Shown here one piece after another: positions 1 through 5,668 of a stretch of 9,344 nucleotides of DNA. The notes under the pieces are model-generated. The model ran no database searches. It saw only the letters and a list, made by a program, of their open reading frames with translations, and was not told the origin of the DNA. The stretch is from Holophagaceae bacterium UBA706 (GTDB lineage Bacteria > Acidobacteriota > Holophagae > Holophagales > Holophagaceae): NCBI GenBank assembly GCA_002298155.1, contig DBME01000208.1, forward strand, positions 1 through 9,344, given 5' to 3'. The position numbers were made by a program, and so were the translations under genes. Positions within the stretch are counted from its first letter, which is position 1. Every line of letters starts with the position of its first letter.

Positions 1-462
1 GCCGCGGGCATTCCCGCGGGCCAGGTCCCGCCCCCCCCCCCGCCCTACCCCGAGGACCGGTGGCTGCTGCCCCTGGCGGACCTGGCCCTGGTGGAACGCC
101 TGCGCCTGGACCCCGACTGGAAGGTGCTGGACGTGCGCAGCGCCCCCCGCTACCGGGGCGAGACCGAGCCCATCGATCCCGTGGCCGGCCACATTCCCGG
201 CGCCCTCAACCTGCCCTTCGCCCAGAACCTGGGACCGGACGGGCGCTTCAAGTCCCCCCAGGAGCTGCGCAAGCTCTACCTCGACTTCCTGGGCGGGACC
301 CCCCGCGGGCATCTCGTGGTGCACTGCGGCAGCGGGGTCACCGCCTGCCACACGCTCCTGGCCCTGGAAGTGGCCGGTCTGGCGGGCGCCGCCCTGTACG
401 TGGGGTCCTGGAGCGAGTGGTGCCGGAACCCCCTGCCCGTCGGCCTGGGCGATAAGCCCTGA
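1..462 (+). CDS. Sulfurtransferase (two-domain rhodanese type), C-terminal part
   Basis: The reading frame is open from base 1, so the start and the N-terminal rhodanese domain lie outside the window; 153 codons are visible. The visible part is the catalytic C-terminal rhodanese domain: VLDVRS near the start of the fold, the GHIPGALNLP segment, then the active-site loop CGSGVTAC with its nucleophilic Cys codon at 325-327, and a closing WSEW motif. CGSGVTA is the loop seen in 3-mercaptopyruvate and thiosulfate sulfurtransferases of the SseA family, which pass sulfane sulfur from a donor to thiols or cyanide through a Cys persulfide. The linker before the domain has six consecutive prolines encoded by a C-rich run. 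The gene converges on the minus-strand NTF2-like gene with a 9-base gap and no visible terminator. MST cannot be told from TST on this half alone. Confidence 0.9.
   Translation, partial: AAGIPAGQVPPPPPPYPEDRWLLPLADLALVERLRLDPDWKVLDVRSAPRYRGETEPIDPVAGHIPGALNLPFAQNLGPDGRFKSPQELRKLYLDFLGGTPRGHLVVHCGSGVTACHTLLALEVAGLAGAALYVGSWSEWCRNPLPVGLGDKP
31..41 (+). repeat. Homopolymeric C11 tract inside the sulfurtransferase gene
   Basis: Eleven consecutive C bases encode part of a six-proline run in the inter-domain linker. A run this long in a coding region is prone to slipped-strand length changes, which would shift the frame before the catalytic Cys. Whether the length varies cannot be seen from one sequence. 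Confidence 0.7.
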
Positions 463-471
463 CTTAGAGGA

Positions 472-888
472 TCAGACCCGGGATTCCCACATGGCGTTGA
501 CGATCTTCCACTGGCCGGTGGTACGGGCCAGATGGAGATGAATCACCCATCCGAAAACCTCGGCCACCGCGCTGGCGGACCACTGGCGCACCTCCAGGAT
601 GCGCACGTCCACCGTGCGCAGGCTCGAGGGCGTCTGCAGCCCCAGCTGCCCCTGGACGCCCATGGGCCGCGAATCGCTGCCCAGGGTGATGAGGCGGTTC
701 ACGTAGTCCGGATGCAGCGACCGAAGCATGGCGCCGTTGTCGCCCCAGTACCAGGCCTTCACGAAATCCTGCACCGTGGCGCGGATGGCCGTGGCCGGAT
801 CCTCGTCGGAAAGGAGCCTGACGGGAGGACGAGGGAGCCTCACCGAATGTTCATAAACACCGCGCTGTCTCGATTCGCCTCTGGGCAT
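472..888 (-). CDS. NTF2-like / SnoaL-fold small protein
   Basis: A 138-residue protein whose body (about residues 33-135) has the pattern of the NTF2-like superfamily: an N-terminal helix with ATVQDFVKAWYWGD, then LHPDY, later strands ending in a hydrophobic stretch (AEVFGWVIHLHL), and the closing WKIVNAMWE strand. It most resembles the lumazine-binding-like / nuclear transport factor 2 family, small cone-shaped domains that either bind a small ligand or act as enzymes. No catalytic residues can be assigned. No signal peptide is visible. The start was chosen at the ATG at 888 because a purine-rich AAGGGGGCGGAG lies directly upstream; an in-frame ATG at 921 would add 11 residues (MVQDHHGKGAE) but has no good ribosome site. 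The gene is divergent from the Rrf2 regulator and shares its 5' region, so co-regulation is possible. The substrate is unknown. Confidence 0.8.
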   Translation of the reverse strand: MPRGESRQRGVYEHSVRLPRPPVRLLSDEDPATAIRATVQDFVKAWYWGDNGAMLRSLHPDYVNRLITLGSDSRPMGVQGQLGLQTPSSLRTVDVRILEVRQWSASAVAEVFGWVIHLHLARTTGQWKIVNAMWESRV

Positions 889-1000
889 CTCCGCCCCCTT
901 TCCGTGATGGTCTTGCACCATGAGTGCGCCCGGGGAAGGATCGGTTTAACGGCCCGCAAGTTTTTCCGTCTTGGTGACAAATGGAGGTTTGTTCAAAAAC

Positions 1001-1029
1001 TTGACCATTTCAATCAGGAACAGTATATT
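1001..1029 (+). promoter_or_regulatory. Sigma70 promoter of the rrf2-ttcA unit
   Basis: TTGACC at 1001-1006 and TATATT at 1024-1029 are separated by exactly 17 bases. This is a near-consensus housekeeping promoter in a locally AT-rich stretch that contrasts with the GC-rich surroundings. Transcription should begin near 1036, leaving a leader of about 20 bases. The -35 box overlaps a short inverted repeat, TTGA-N5-TCAA (1001-1013), which could be an operator. Confidence 0.75.
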
Positions 1030-1043
1030 AGGCGGGTCGAGAC

Positions 1044-1050
1044 AGGAAGG
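1044..1050 (+). promoter_or_regulatory. Ribosome binding site deciding the TTG start
   Basis: AGGAAGG lies 4 bases before the TTG at 1055. It selects this TTG over an ATG at 971, which has no such site and lies upstream of the promoter. Confidence 0.75.
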
Positions 1051-1054
1051 TACC

Positions 1055-1564
1055 TTGAAGATTTCAGCACGCGGCCGGTACTCCATGCAGGCGCTGTTCG
1101 ATCTGGCCCACCACAGCCACGGTCAGCCGGTGCCCCTCCATCTCATCGCCCAGCGTCAGGAGCTGAGCCTCCCCTTCCTTGAGCAGATCTTCAACCGCCT
1201 CAAGAAGGCGGGCATCGTGGCCAGCGTGCGCGGCCCCAAGGGTGGGTACATCATCACGCGCCCCTGCAACATGGTCTCCGTGGGCGATGTGCTGCGCCTC
1301 ACCGACAGCAGCTTCTACGCCGCCGCCAAGGAGGACCCCGTCACGGCCAAGTCCGCCCTGCGCGCCGACGTGAAGATGAACGAACTGCTCTGGAAGCAGC
1401 TCTCCAGCCACATCACGAACTTCATGGACACCATCTCCCTGGGAGACCTCTGCGTCGAGAGCCACAGCAACACGTGCCCGGACTGCACCTGCCCCGAGTA
1501 CACCCGCGGCGTCCAGGACCAGCTGGATTCCGGCGCGCGGCCCCGCTGCGCGGCCCTGGGCTGA
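1055..1564 (+). CDS. Rrf2-family transcriptional regulator with atypical C-terminal Cys cluster
   Basis: A 169-residue protein starting (M)KISARGRY, the standard opening of Rrf2/IscR/NsrR regulators. The winged-helix DNA-binding domain covers about residues 1-85, with the recognition region LSLPFLEQIFNRLKKAG (37-53) and the wing VRGPKGGY (58-65). A dimerisation helix follows (about 105-128). IscR-type proteins carry three Cys and one His ligand for a [2Fe-2S] cluster before that helix; here the equivalent stretch (about 87-112) has no Cys or His. Instead, after the conserved TISLGDL, there are C133, C141, C144 and C146, plus C165 near the end. The protein may sense metal, Fe-S or redox state through that tail, which is inference. 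The TTG start is set by a good ribosome site. Only 21 bases separate it from ttcA, so the two are very likely one transcript under the promoter at 1001-1029, probably autoregulated. Confidence 0.92.
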   Translation: MKISARGRYSMQALFDLAHHSHGQPVPLHLIAQRQELSLPFLEQIFNRLKKAGIVASVRGPKGGYIITRPCNMVSVGDVLRLTDSSFYAAAKEDPVTAKSALRADVKMNELLWKQLSSHITNFMDTISLGDLCVESHSNTCPDCTCPEYTRGVQDQLDSGARPRCAALG

Positions 1565-1585
1565 TCGAACCCGGACGGCCCCGCC

Positions 1586-2410
1586 TTGAGCAATCCCTGC
1601 GCACTGCCCAGCCTCGCCCTGCCTCCCACCGAAGCGGATCTCAAGTCCCTCCCCAAGCTGGAGGAGCGCATCCGCCGGCGCGTGGGCATGGCCGTGCACG
1701 AATTCGGGCTCATCCGGGAGGGTGACCGCATCCTCGTGGGCCTCAGCGGCGGCAAGGATTCCTGGGCCCTGCTGGACGTGCTGGAATCGCTGCGGCGGCG
1801 CGCGCCCATCCGTTTCGAGGTGCACGGCGCCACCATCGATCCGGGCTTCCCCGGCTACAACCCCGACCGCATCGCCGAGGTCTGCGAAGCCATGGGGGTC
1901 CCCCACGTCATCCTGGGCGCGCCCATCGACACGCTGGTGCGCCGCAAGCCTGACATCACCCCCTGCGCCATATGCTCGCGCCTGCGCCGGGGCGTCCTGT
2001 ACTCCCACGCCCGGGAGAACGGCTACACCAAGATCGCCCTGGGCCACCACCTGGACGACCTCATCGAGACGCTGCTCATCAACCAGTTCTTCGAGGGGCG
2101 CATCTCCACCATGCCCCTCAAGCTCGTGAGCGACGACGGCACCAACACCGTCATCCGCCCCCTGGGCACCTGCGAGGAGGAGGACCTGCGGCGCTTCGCG
2201 TGGCTCAAGGGCTACCCCTTCGTGCCCTGCGGCTGCCCCCTGTGCGGAGCCTCGGCGCTGGAATCCCGCCGGGCCCAGGTGAAAGCGCTGGTGGCCGAAC
2301 TGCGCGAGAGCATCCCCGACCTGAAGTTCTCCCTGCTCAAGGCCATGAAGAACGTGAAGCCCTCCCACCTGCTGGATGCGCGGCTTCCACCCGAAATGCA
2401 AGAACACTAG
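1586..2410 (+). CDS. ttcA: tRNA 2-thiocytidine biosynthesis protein TtcA family (PP-loop ATPase)
   Basis: A 274-residue protein of the TtcA group, which uses ATP to activate cytidine 32 of certain tRNAs and inserts sulfur with the help of an oxygen-sensitive [4Fe-4S] cluster. The PP-loop SGGKDS is at 54-59. The first CxxC is C127/C130 in CAICSRLRRG, followed by the family signature LGHHLDDLIETLL (about 152-164). The second Cys motif is CGCPLCG (C215, C217, C220), and the C-terminal AMKNVKPSHL matches E. coli TtcA. The second Cys motif is two residues longer than the PCxLCG I recall for E. coli. The TTG at 1586 is the only ATG/GTG/TTG start between the preceding stop and the region of homology; its ribosome site is weak, so it may depend on translational coupling to the regulator gene. 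A rhodanese lies 1.1 kb upstream and could supply sulfur, but nothing links it directly. Confidence 0.93.
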   Translation: MSNPCALPSLALPPTEADLKSLPKLEERIRRRVGMAVHEFGLIREGDRILVGLSGGKDSWALLDVLESLRRRAPIRFEVHGATIDPGFPGYNPDRIAEVCEAMGVPHVILGAPIDTLVRRKPDITPCAICSRLRRGVLYSHARENGYTKIALGHHLDDLIETLLINQFFEGRISTMPLKLVSDDGTNTVIRPLGTCEEEDLRRFAWLKGYPFVPCGCPLCGASALESRRAQVKALVAELRESIPDLKFSLLKAMKNVKPSHLLDARLPPEMQEH

Positions 2411-2497
2411 TTGAATCAGATTCCCCCATGGACCATGGCCTGCCTTCGCGGCTCGTCATGGTAAGGTCAGAGGTTCGCCCCCTTCAGGAGCAGCCCC

Positions 2498-2881
2498 ATG
2501 AAGCCCCTCACGACCGCCTTGATCCACAAGGCAGAGATGGCGCTGGCCACCGCGAGACGTGAGTTCGCGGTAACGGAGGACGCCAACCTTGACGCCGTGT
2601 GTCTCCACGCGGAGAAGTGCGCGGAGGACTACCTCAAGGCCAGGCTCATGGAGGACGACGTCCCCTTCCCGGAGAGCACGCGCCACCTGGTGGTGCTCCT
2701 GGAACTCGCGCTGGAACAGGAGCCCTCCTGGGAGACCTACCGGGGCCACCTTCGCACCATCACCACCCGCGGCTTCCAGGCCGAGGACCCCGAGCACGCC
2801 ACCACGATGGATGCGGCGGCGGAAAGCCTGGAACTGTGCCTGGAATTCCGTGATGCGGCGCGGTCGGGGCTGGGGCTCTAG
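2498..2881 (+). CDS. HEPN-domain protein (solitary)
   Basis: A 127-residue, all-helical protein with the HEPN pattern: an N-terminal helix (KAEMALATARREF, 11-23), then HAEKCAEDYLKARL (37-50, matching the family's AEKxxKAxL core), a PESTRHLVVLLEL helix (58-70), and a final helix after TTRGFQAEDPEHA, where many HEPN proteins have a RYPG-like segment. HEPN proteins either bind nucleotides or partner nucleotidyltransferases, or act as RNases through an R-x4-6-H motif. I see no R-x4-6-H here, so a catalytic RNase role is not supported. No MNT-type nucleotidyltransferase partner lies next to it, which is unusual because the two are often paired. AGGAG at 2486-2490, 7 bases before the ATG, supports the start. 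The TAG stop lies inside the left CTAG end of the palindromic element. About 87 bases upstream hold no clear promoter. Confidence 0.8.
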   Translation: MKPLTTALIHKAEMALATARREFAVTEDANLDAVCLHAEKCAEDYLKARLMEDDVPFPESTRHLVVLLELALEQEPSWETYRGHLRTITTRGFQAEDPEHATTMDAAAESLELCLEFRDAARSGLGL

Positions 2882-2927
2882 GAGCCTGTCTACGTAATAG
2901 GAGGCCCCGCGACGGCGCCCAGAAGCG
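2878..2927 (+). repeat. Left 50-base arm of the palindromic element
   Basis: The exact reverse complement of 2996-3045. It begins CTAGGAGCCTGTC and contains TACGTA at 2891-2896. Its first four bases hold the TAG stop of the HEPN gene. Pairing fails at 2877/3046, which marks the outer limit. Confidence 0.95.
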
Positions 2928-2995
2928 CGCCTATCGTGTGCAAGTCCCTTGAAGGATTGACCGAATCCTCCTGCGGGCCTTGCGCACGATAATCA

Positions 2996-3045
2996 CGCTT
3001 CTGGGCGCCGTCGCGGGGCCTCCTATTACGTAGACAGGCTCCTAG
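2996..3045 (-). repeat. Right 50-base arm of the palindromic element
   Basis: The exact reverse complement of 2878-2927, ending GACAGGCTCCTAG. Its last four bases hold the TAG stop of tpx, read on the minus strand. Confidence 0.95.
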
Positions 3046-3542
3046 GCGAGCACCGCCAGGGCAGCCGCGTAGTCGGGCTCTTCGGCGATCTCGGGCACCA
3101 GCTGGTTGTGGATGACCTTGCCGCCCTCGTCCAGGACCACCACGGCCCGGGCCAGCAGCCCGCGCAGGGGCCCGTCCGTGAGGATCACGCCGTACGCATG
3201 GCCGAAATCGGGATTGCGGAAGGCGGAGGCCGGCACGACCTTGTCGAGGCCCTCGGCTGCGCAGAAGCGCCCCGCCGCGAAGGGCAGGTCCACCGAGACG
3301 CAGAGCACGACGGTGTTGGCGGCCTTGGAGGCCTGGGCGTTGAAGGTGCGCACGGAGGTGGCGCAGGTGGGCGTGTCGATGCTGGGGAAGATGTTCAGGA
3401 CGACGCGCTGGCCCTTGAAGTCGGCCAGGGACACCTCGGACAGGTCCTTGCGGGTGAGGGTGAAGTTCGGAGCTGACTTGCCCACGCCGGGCAGTTCGCC
3501 AACGGTGTGGATGGGATTTCCCTTGAGGGTCACTTGGGCCAT
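3042..3542 (-). CDS. tpx: Thiol peroxidase Tpx (atypical 2-Cys peroxiredoxin)
   Basis: A 166-residue protein matching the Tpx family over its whole length (E. coli Tpx is 168). Tpx reduces H2O2 and organic, especially alkyl, hydroperoxides and is recycled by thioredoxin. The peroxidatic Cys is C60 in PSIDTPTC, with its Thr at 57/59 and R65 just after. The resolving Cys is C94 in GRFCAAEGL, giving the intramolecular disulfide typical of this class. An additional Cys is at 81. The C-terminus [13 protein letters not shown] matches the usual Tpx end, so the adjacent palindromic element has not truncated it. AAGGAGA at 3553-3547, 4 bases before the ATG, supports the start. The gene lies 49 bases after the stop of a small secreted-protein gene on the same strand and may be co-transcribed or have its own promoter in that gap. 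Confidence 0.96.
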   Translation of the reverse strand: MAQVTLKGNPIHTVGELPGVGKSAPNFTLTRKDLSEVSLADFKGQRVVLNIFPSIDTPTCATSVRTFNAQASKAANTVVLCVSVDLPFAAGRFCAAEGLDKVVPASAFRNPDFGHAYGVILTDGPLRGLLARAVVVLDEGGKVIHNQLVPEIAEEPDYAAALAVLA

Positions 3543-3577
3543 GGTGTCTCCTTGCAGACTCGGCGAGCCGTGACCTG

Positions 3578-3608
3578 ATTATCACTCCTTTTTAATATCC
3601 CCAGCCAA
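3578..3608 (-). promoter_or_regulatory. Possible tpx promoter
   Basis: On the minus strand, TTGGCT (3608-3603) and GATAAT (3583-3578) have good box sequences, but the spacer is 19 bases, longer than optimal. The -10 box lies in the short AT-rich gap before tpx; the -35 box falls inside the 3' end of the upstream gene. Weak support. Confidence 0.3.
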
Positions 3609-3963
3609 GCGGATAAATCTTCTGCGCAACATTAGGGCCCGACATGATCCGGGAGGTGTCCATCCAGGGCGCGACGGGGAAATCGGTGGCAAGGGTCATC
3701 CTGGGCTGGAACAGCCGGAGCTTGCCCTGGAGGACCTGGAGGCCGGAGGGGAGCTTGGACAGGGGCAGGGGCATGTCGCCCTCCACCACCACCACGGCGC
3801 CTCCCATTTCGTGCAGGGACCAGGCCACATAGTCCCCCACGCCGGCGGCCTGGGGGATGGGCTTCACCAGCCCCTTGATGACCGGGGCCGGGGGCATGGG
3901 CCCGGGGGAGGGTTCCTGGTGGGGGCCGGGAAAAAGAGAGAGAGCGAGGGCCAAGGCGAGCAT
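3592..3963 (-). CDS. Small putative secreted protein, function unknown
   Basis: A 123-residue protein starting with a short hydrophobic Leu/Ala segment (MLALALALSLFPG) that looks like a minimal signal peptide, then a proline-rich stretch (GPHQEPSPGPMPPAP), then a domain of about 90 residues containing VGDYVAWSLHEMGGAVVVVEGDM and ending YPLGWGY. I recognise no family. The ATG at 3963 has AAGGT immediately in front, too close for an ideal ribosome site; the in-frame TTG at 3954 would place that same AAGG at a better distance and still keep most of the hydrophobic segment. It is divergent from the epimerase (64 bases between ATGs) and lies upstream of tpx on the same strand. Overlapping open frames on the other strand are poorer candidates because they lack recognisable protein features. 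Confidence 0.6.
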   Translation of the reverse strand: MLALALALSLFPGPHQEPSPGPMPPAPVIKGLVKPIPQAAGVGDYVAWSLHEMGGAVVVVEGDMPLPLSKLPSGLQVLQGKLRLFQPRMTLATDFPVAPWMDTSRIMSGPNVAQKIYPLGWGY

Positions 3964-4027
3964 ACCTTGAGAATGCGGCAGTGGAACCCAGGGTTCCCCC
4001 GGGCCTAAACTGGAAGGTGGAGGATTT

Positions 4028-4441
4028 ATGAAACTTCTGCGCATCAACCACTTGGGCATCGCCTCGCCGACCCTGGACGAAGCCATGGGCCGCATGGGCA
4101 AGCTCTTCGGCATGGAGGTGGACCACGTGGAGGACGTACCCGAGCAGCGGGTGCGCACCGCCTTCTTTCCCGTGGGCCCCAGCACCCTGGAATACCTGGA
4201 GGCCACCGACCCCGAGGGTCCCGTGGGCAAGTTCCTGGAGAAGAAGGGGCCCGGCATCCACCATGTGGCCTTCGAAGTGGACAACGTGGACGAGGCCGTC
4301 AAGGAGCTGCTGGCCAAGGGCGTGCGCATGATCGACAAGGAACCCCGGGCCGGCGCCCACGGCTGCCGCATCGCCTTCATCCATCCGGCCGAGACCGGCG
4401 GGGTCCTCATGGAACTGTGCCAGTCCCCGAGCCACGCTTGA
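4028..4441 (+). CDS. mce: Methylmalonyl-CoA epimerase (VOC/glyoxalase fold)
   Basis: A 137-residue protein of the vicinal oxygen chelate superfamily that fits methylmalonyl-CoA epimerase in length and motifs. The enzyme interconverts (S)- and (R)-methylmalonyl-CoA, linking propionyl-CoA carboxylase to the B12-dependent mutase, in propionate and branched-chain/odd-chain degradation or in the reverse direction for propionate formation. Two beta-alpha-beta-beta-beta modules are visible: INHLGIAS (6-13) with metal ligand H8 and E55 in STLEYLEA, then GIHHVAFEV (76-84) with H79 and the final Glu E129 in VLMELC. The segment FLEKKGPGIHHVAFEVDN is strongly typical of this enzyme. GGAGG at 4019-4023 supports the ATG. 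No mutase or carboxylase gene is adjacent. It ends 3 bases from the convergent kinase stop with no terminator. Confidence 0.92.
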   Translation: MKLLRINHLGIASPTLDEAMGRMGKLFGMEVDHVEDVPEQRVRTAFFPVGPSTLEYLEATDPEGPVGKFLEKKGPGIHHVAFEVDNVDEAVKELLAKGVRMIDKEPRAGAHGCRIAFIHPAETGGVLMELCQSPSHA

Positions 4442-4444
4442 GAG

Positions 4445-5668
4445 CTATTTGATCGACTGGTCCATGAAGCTGTGGAGGAAGCTGGACAGCCACCACAGCA
4501 GCTGGCCCACCACCAGGATCCCCAGGAACCACTTGACCAGGGTCAGGGCCGAGACTTCCGGACCTTCCGCGCCGGACTTCCGGCCCTGGCCGAACCCCGA
4601 GGGGGGCCGCGTGGCCGTGGGGGACTCCGTCTCCAGCTCGATCTTCACCGGGCTGGGCAGGGTGTAGGACGGGATGGGCCGCACGGGGGTGGTGCGCACG
4701 CCGGGGGCGAAGCCGCCGGTTCCCCGGCCGGTGGAGCTCACGCCGGGGGCGGGAGGCTCGGCGGGGAAGTGGGCCGAGGGGCGCAGGCGCCGGAGGGGCA
4801 CGATGTCCCCCGCGTGGTCGTCGTGGCGGAAGAGCTCGTTGACCCGGGTGCGGGCGTTGGGATCCAGGGGGTAGGCGTCCACCAGGGGCAGGAGGAAGTC
4901 CATGAGGGTTCCCGGGCGCTCCTCGGGGTCCTGGGCCAGGGCCTGGCGGAAGACCTTGGTCATGTCCCCGGACATGCCAGGGGGGAAGATCGGGGGTTCG
5001 GTGAGGATGTGGGTGATCACGGCGGCCACGTTGGTGCCCGGGTGGGGCAGTTGGCCGGTGAGCAGCTCGAAGGCGGTCACGGCGAAGGCGTACCGGTCCG
5101 AGGAGGGGGTCGGGTCGCCGCCCCGTAGGAGCTCGGGGGCGCTGTAGGCCGGGGAGCCCAGGAATTCGCCGGCGTTGGTGAGGCGGGGGGCCATGGTCTT
5201 GGCGATGCCGAAGTCCATGAGCTTGACCCGGCCGTCCTCGGCCACGAGGATGTTGTCCGGCTTTACGTCCCGGTGGACGATGGCGTGGCGGTGGGCGGCG
5301 CGCAGGGCCCGCATGGCCTGGATGAGGATCCCGAACTTGGTCTCCAGCTCGAGCGAATTGTCCCGGATGAACTTGCCCAGGCTGTTGCCCTCGACGTACT
5401 CCATGGCGATGAAGGGCCCGATGGCCGGCTCCTCCCCCACGTCGTAGACCGTCACGATGTTCGGGTGGTTCAGCTGGGCGGAGATCTCCGCCTCCCGCTT
5501 GAACCGTTCCAGGGCCTGGTCCCGCTCCTCGCCGGAAGCCCGGACCACCTTGAGGGCCAGCCGGCGCTTCAGGAGGGGGTCCTCGGCCAGGTAGACCACA
5601 CCCATCGCGCCCTGCCCGATGGCGCGTCGCACCTGGTACCGGCCAATGCTCTTGGGTAGTTCCGCCAT
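4445..5668 (-). CDS. Hanks-type Ser/Thr protein kinase with C-terminal membrane helix
   Basis: A 407-residue protein. The kinase domain covers about residues 10-265: glycine loop GQGAMG (18-23), ATP lysine K40 in LALKVV, helix-C Glu about E59, HRDVKPDN (132-139) with catalytic D134, DFG (152-154), an activation segment with Thr/Ser candidates, APE (177-179), and D191 in PSSDRYAF. All residues needed for catalysis are present. A linker of about 100 residues rich in Pro, Ser, Thr and Gly follows, then a hydrophobic helix (about 374-397, LVKWFLGILVVGQLLWWL) and a short polar tail. This implies a membrane anchor with little or no extracytoplasmic sensor, unlike PASTA-type PknB. The start was set at 5668 because the ATG at 5689 lacks a ribosome site and only adds MRTRIRE. 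It is divergent from the EF-P operon; the substrate is unknown. Confidence 0.95.
   Translation of the reverse strand: MAELPKSIGRYQVRRAIGQGAMGVVYLAEDPLLKRRLALKVVRASGEERDQALERFKREAEISAQLNHPNIVTVYDVGEEPAIGPFIAMEYVEGNSLGKFIRDNSLELETKFGILIQAMRALRAAHRHAIVHRDVKPDNILVAEDGRVKLMDFGIAKTMAPRLTNAGEFLGSPAYSAPELLRGGDPTPSSDRYAFAVTAFELLTGQLPHPGTNVAAVITHILTEPPIFPPGMSGDMTKVFRQALAQDPEERPGTLMDFLLPLVDAYPLDPNARTRVNELFRHDDHAGDIVPLRRLRPSAHFPAEPPAPGVSSTGRGTGGFAPGVRTTPVRPIPSYTLPSPVKIELETESPTATRPPSGFGQGRKSGAEGPEVSALTLVKWFLGILVVGQLLWWLSSFLHSFMDQSIK

Larger units (their letters stand above)
2878..3045. mobile_element. MITE-like long palindromic element with CTAG ends
   Basis: Bases 2878-2927 and 2996-3045 are perfect inverted repeats of 50 bases including CTAG at each outer end. 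Beyond a 4-base mismatch the stem continues as 2932-2948 against 2975-2991 (15 of 17 paired), leaving a short loop that itself holds AGGATT/AATCCT (2953-2958 / 2964-2969). No open reading frame of note lies inside. The outermost bases inside CTAG read GAGCCTGTC, resembling insertion-sequence terminal repeats. CTAG can be read as part of the repeat or as a 4-base target duplication; it fits the YTAR target of some IS5-group elements, or a TA duplication as in IS630-type MITEs. No T-tract follows either side, so it is not a classical intrinsic terminator, though a stem this long may stop or destabilise transcripts from both convergent genes. The family assignment is inference. Confidence 0.75.

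Noticed and set aside
971..1054. ATG at 971 as the start of the Rrf2 regulator
   Set aside because: It precedes the promoter, lacks a ribosome site and adds 28 residues not found in the family; the TTG at 1055 gives the standard KISARGRY opening with AGGAAGG upstream.
1064..2407. A 447-codon open frame on the minus strand
   Set aside because: It is antisense to the Rrf2 regulator and ttcA; its His/Gly/Ala/Val-rich composition is a shadow of GC-rich codons with no domain pattern.
472..2410. A dedicated sulfur-transfer island linking rhodanese and TtcA
   Set aside because: The rhodanese converges on an unrelated gene and is separated from ttcA by a divergent promoter; proximity alone does not support a shared pathway.
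2878..3045. Palindrome as an ordinary Rho-independent terminator
   Set aside because: The stem is far longer than typical, perfectly matched over 50 bases, and no T-tract follows on either strand.
2878..3045. CRISPR or tandem-repeat array
   Set aside because: There is only one inverted pair with no spaced direct repeats.
3966..4011. Promoter for the epimerase gene (TTGAGA and TAAACT)
   Set aside because: The two boxes are about 34 bases apart, too far to form one promoter, and no better pair was found.
3964..4410. N-terminal extension of the small secreted protein through the epimerase region on the minus strand
   Set aside because: That part is antisense to methylmalonyl-CoA epimerase, whose motifs are unambiguous; a signal-like segment starts at 3963.
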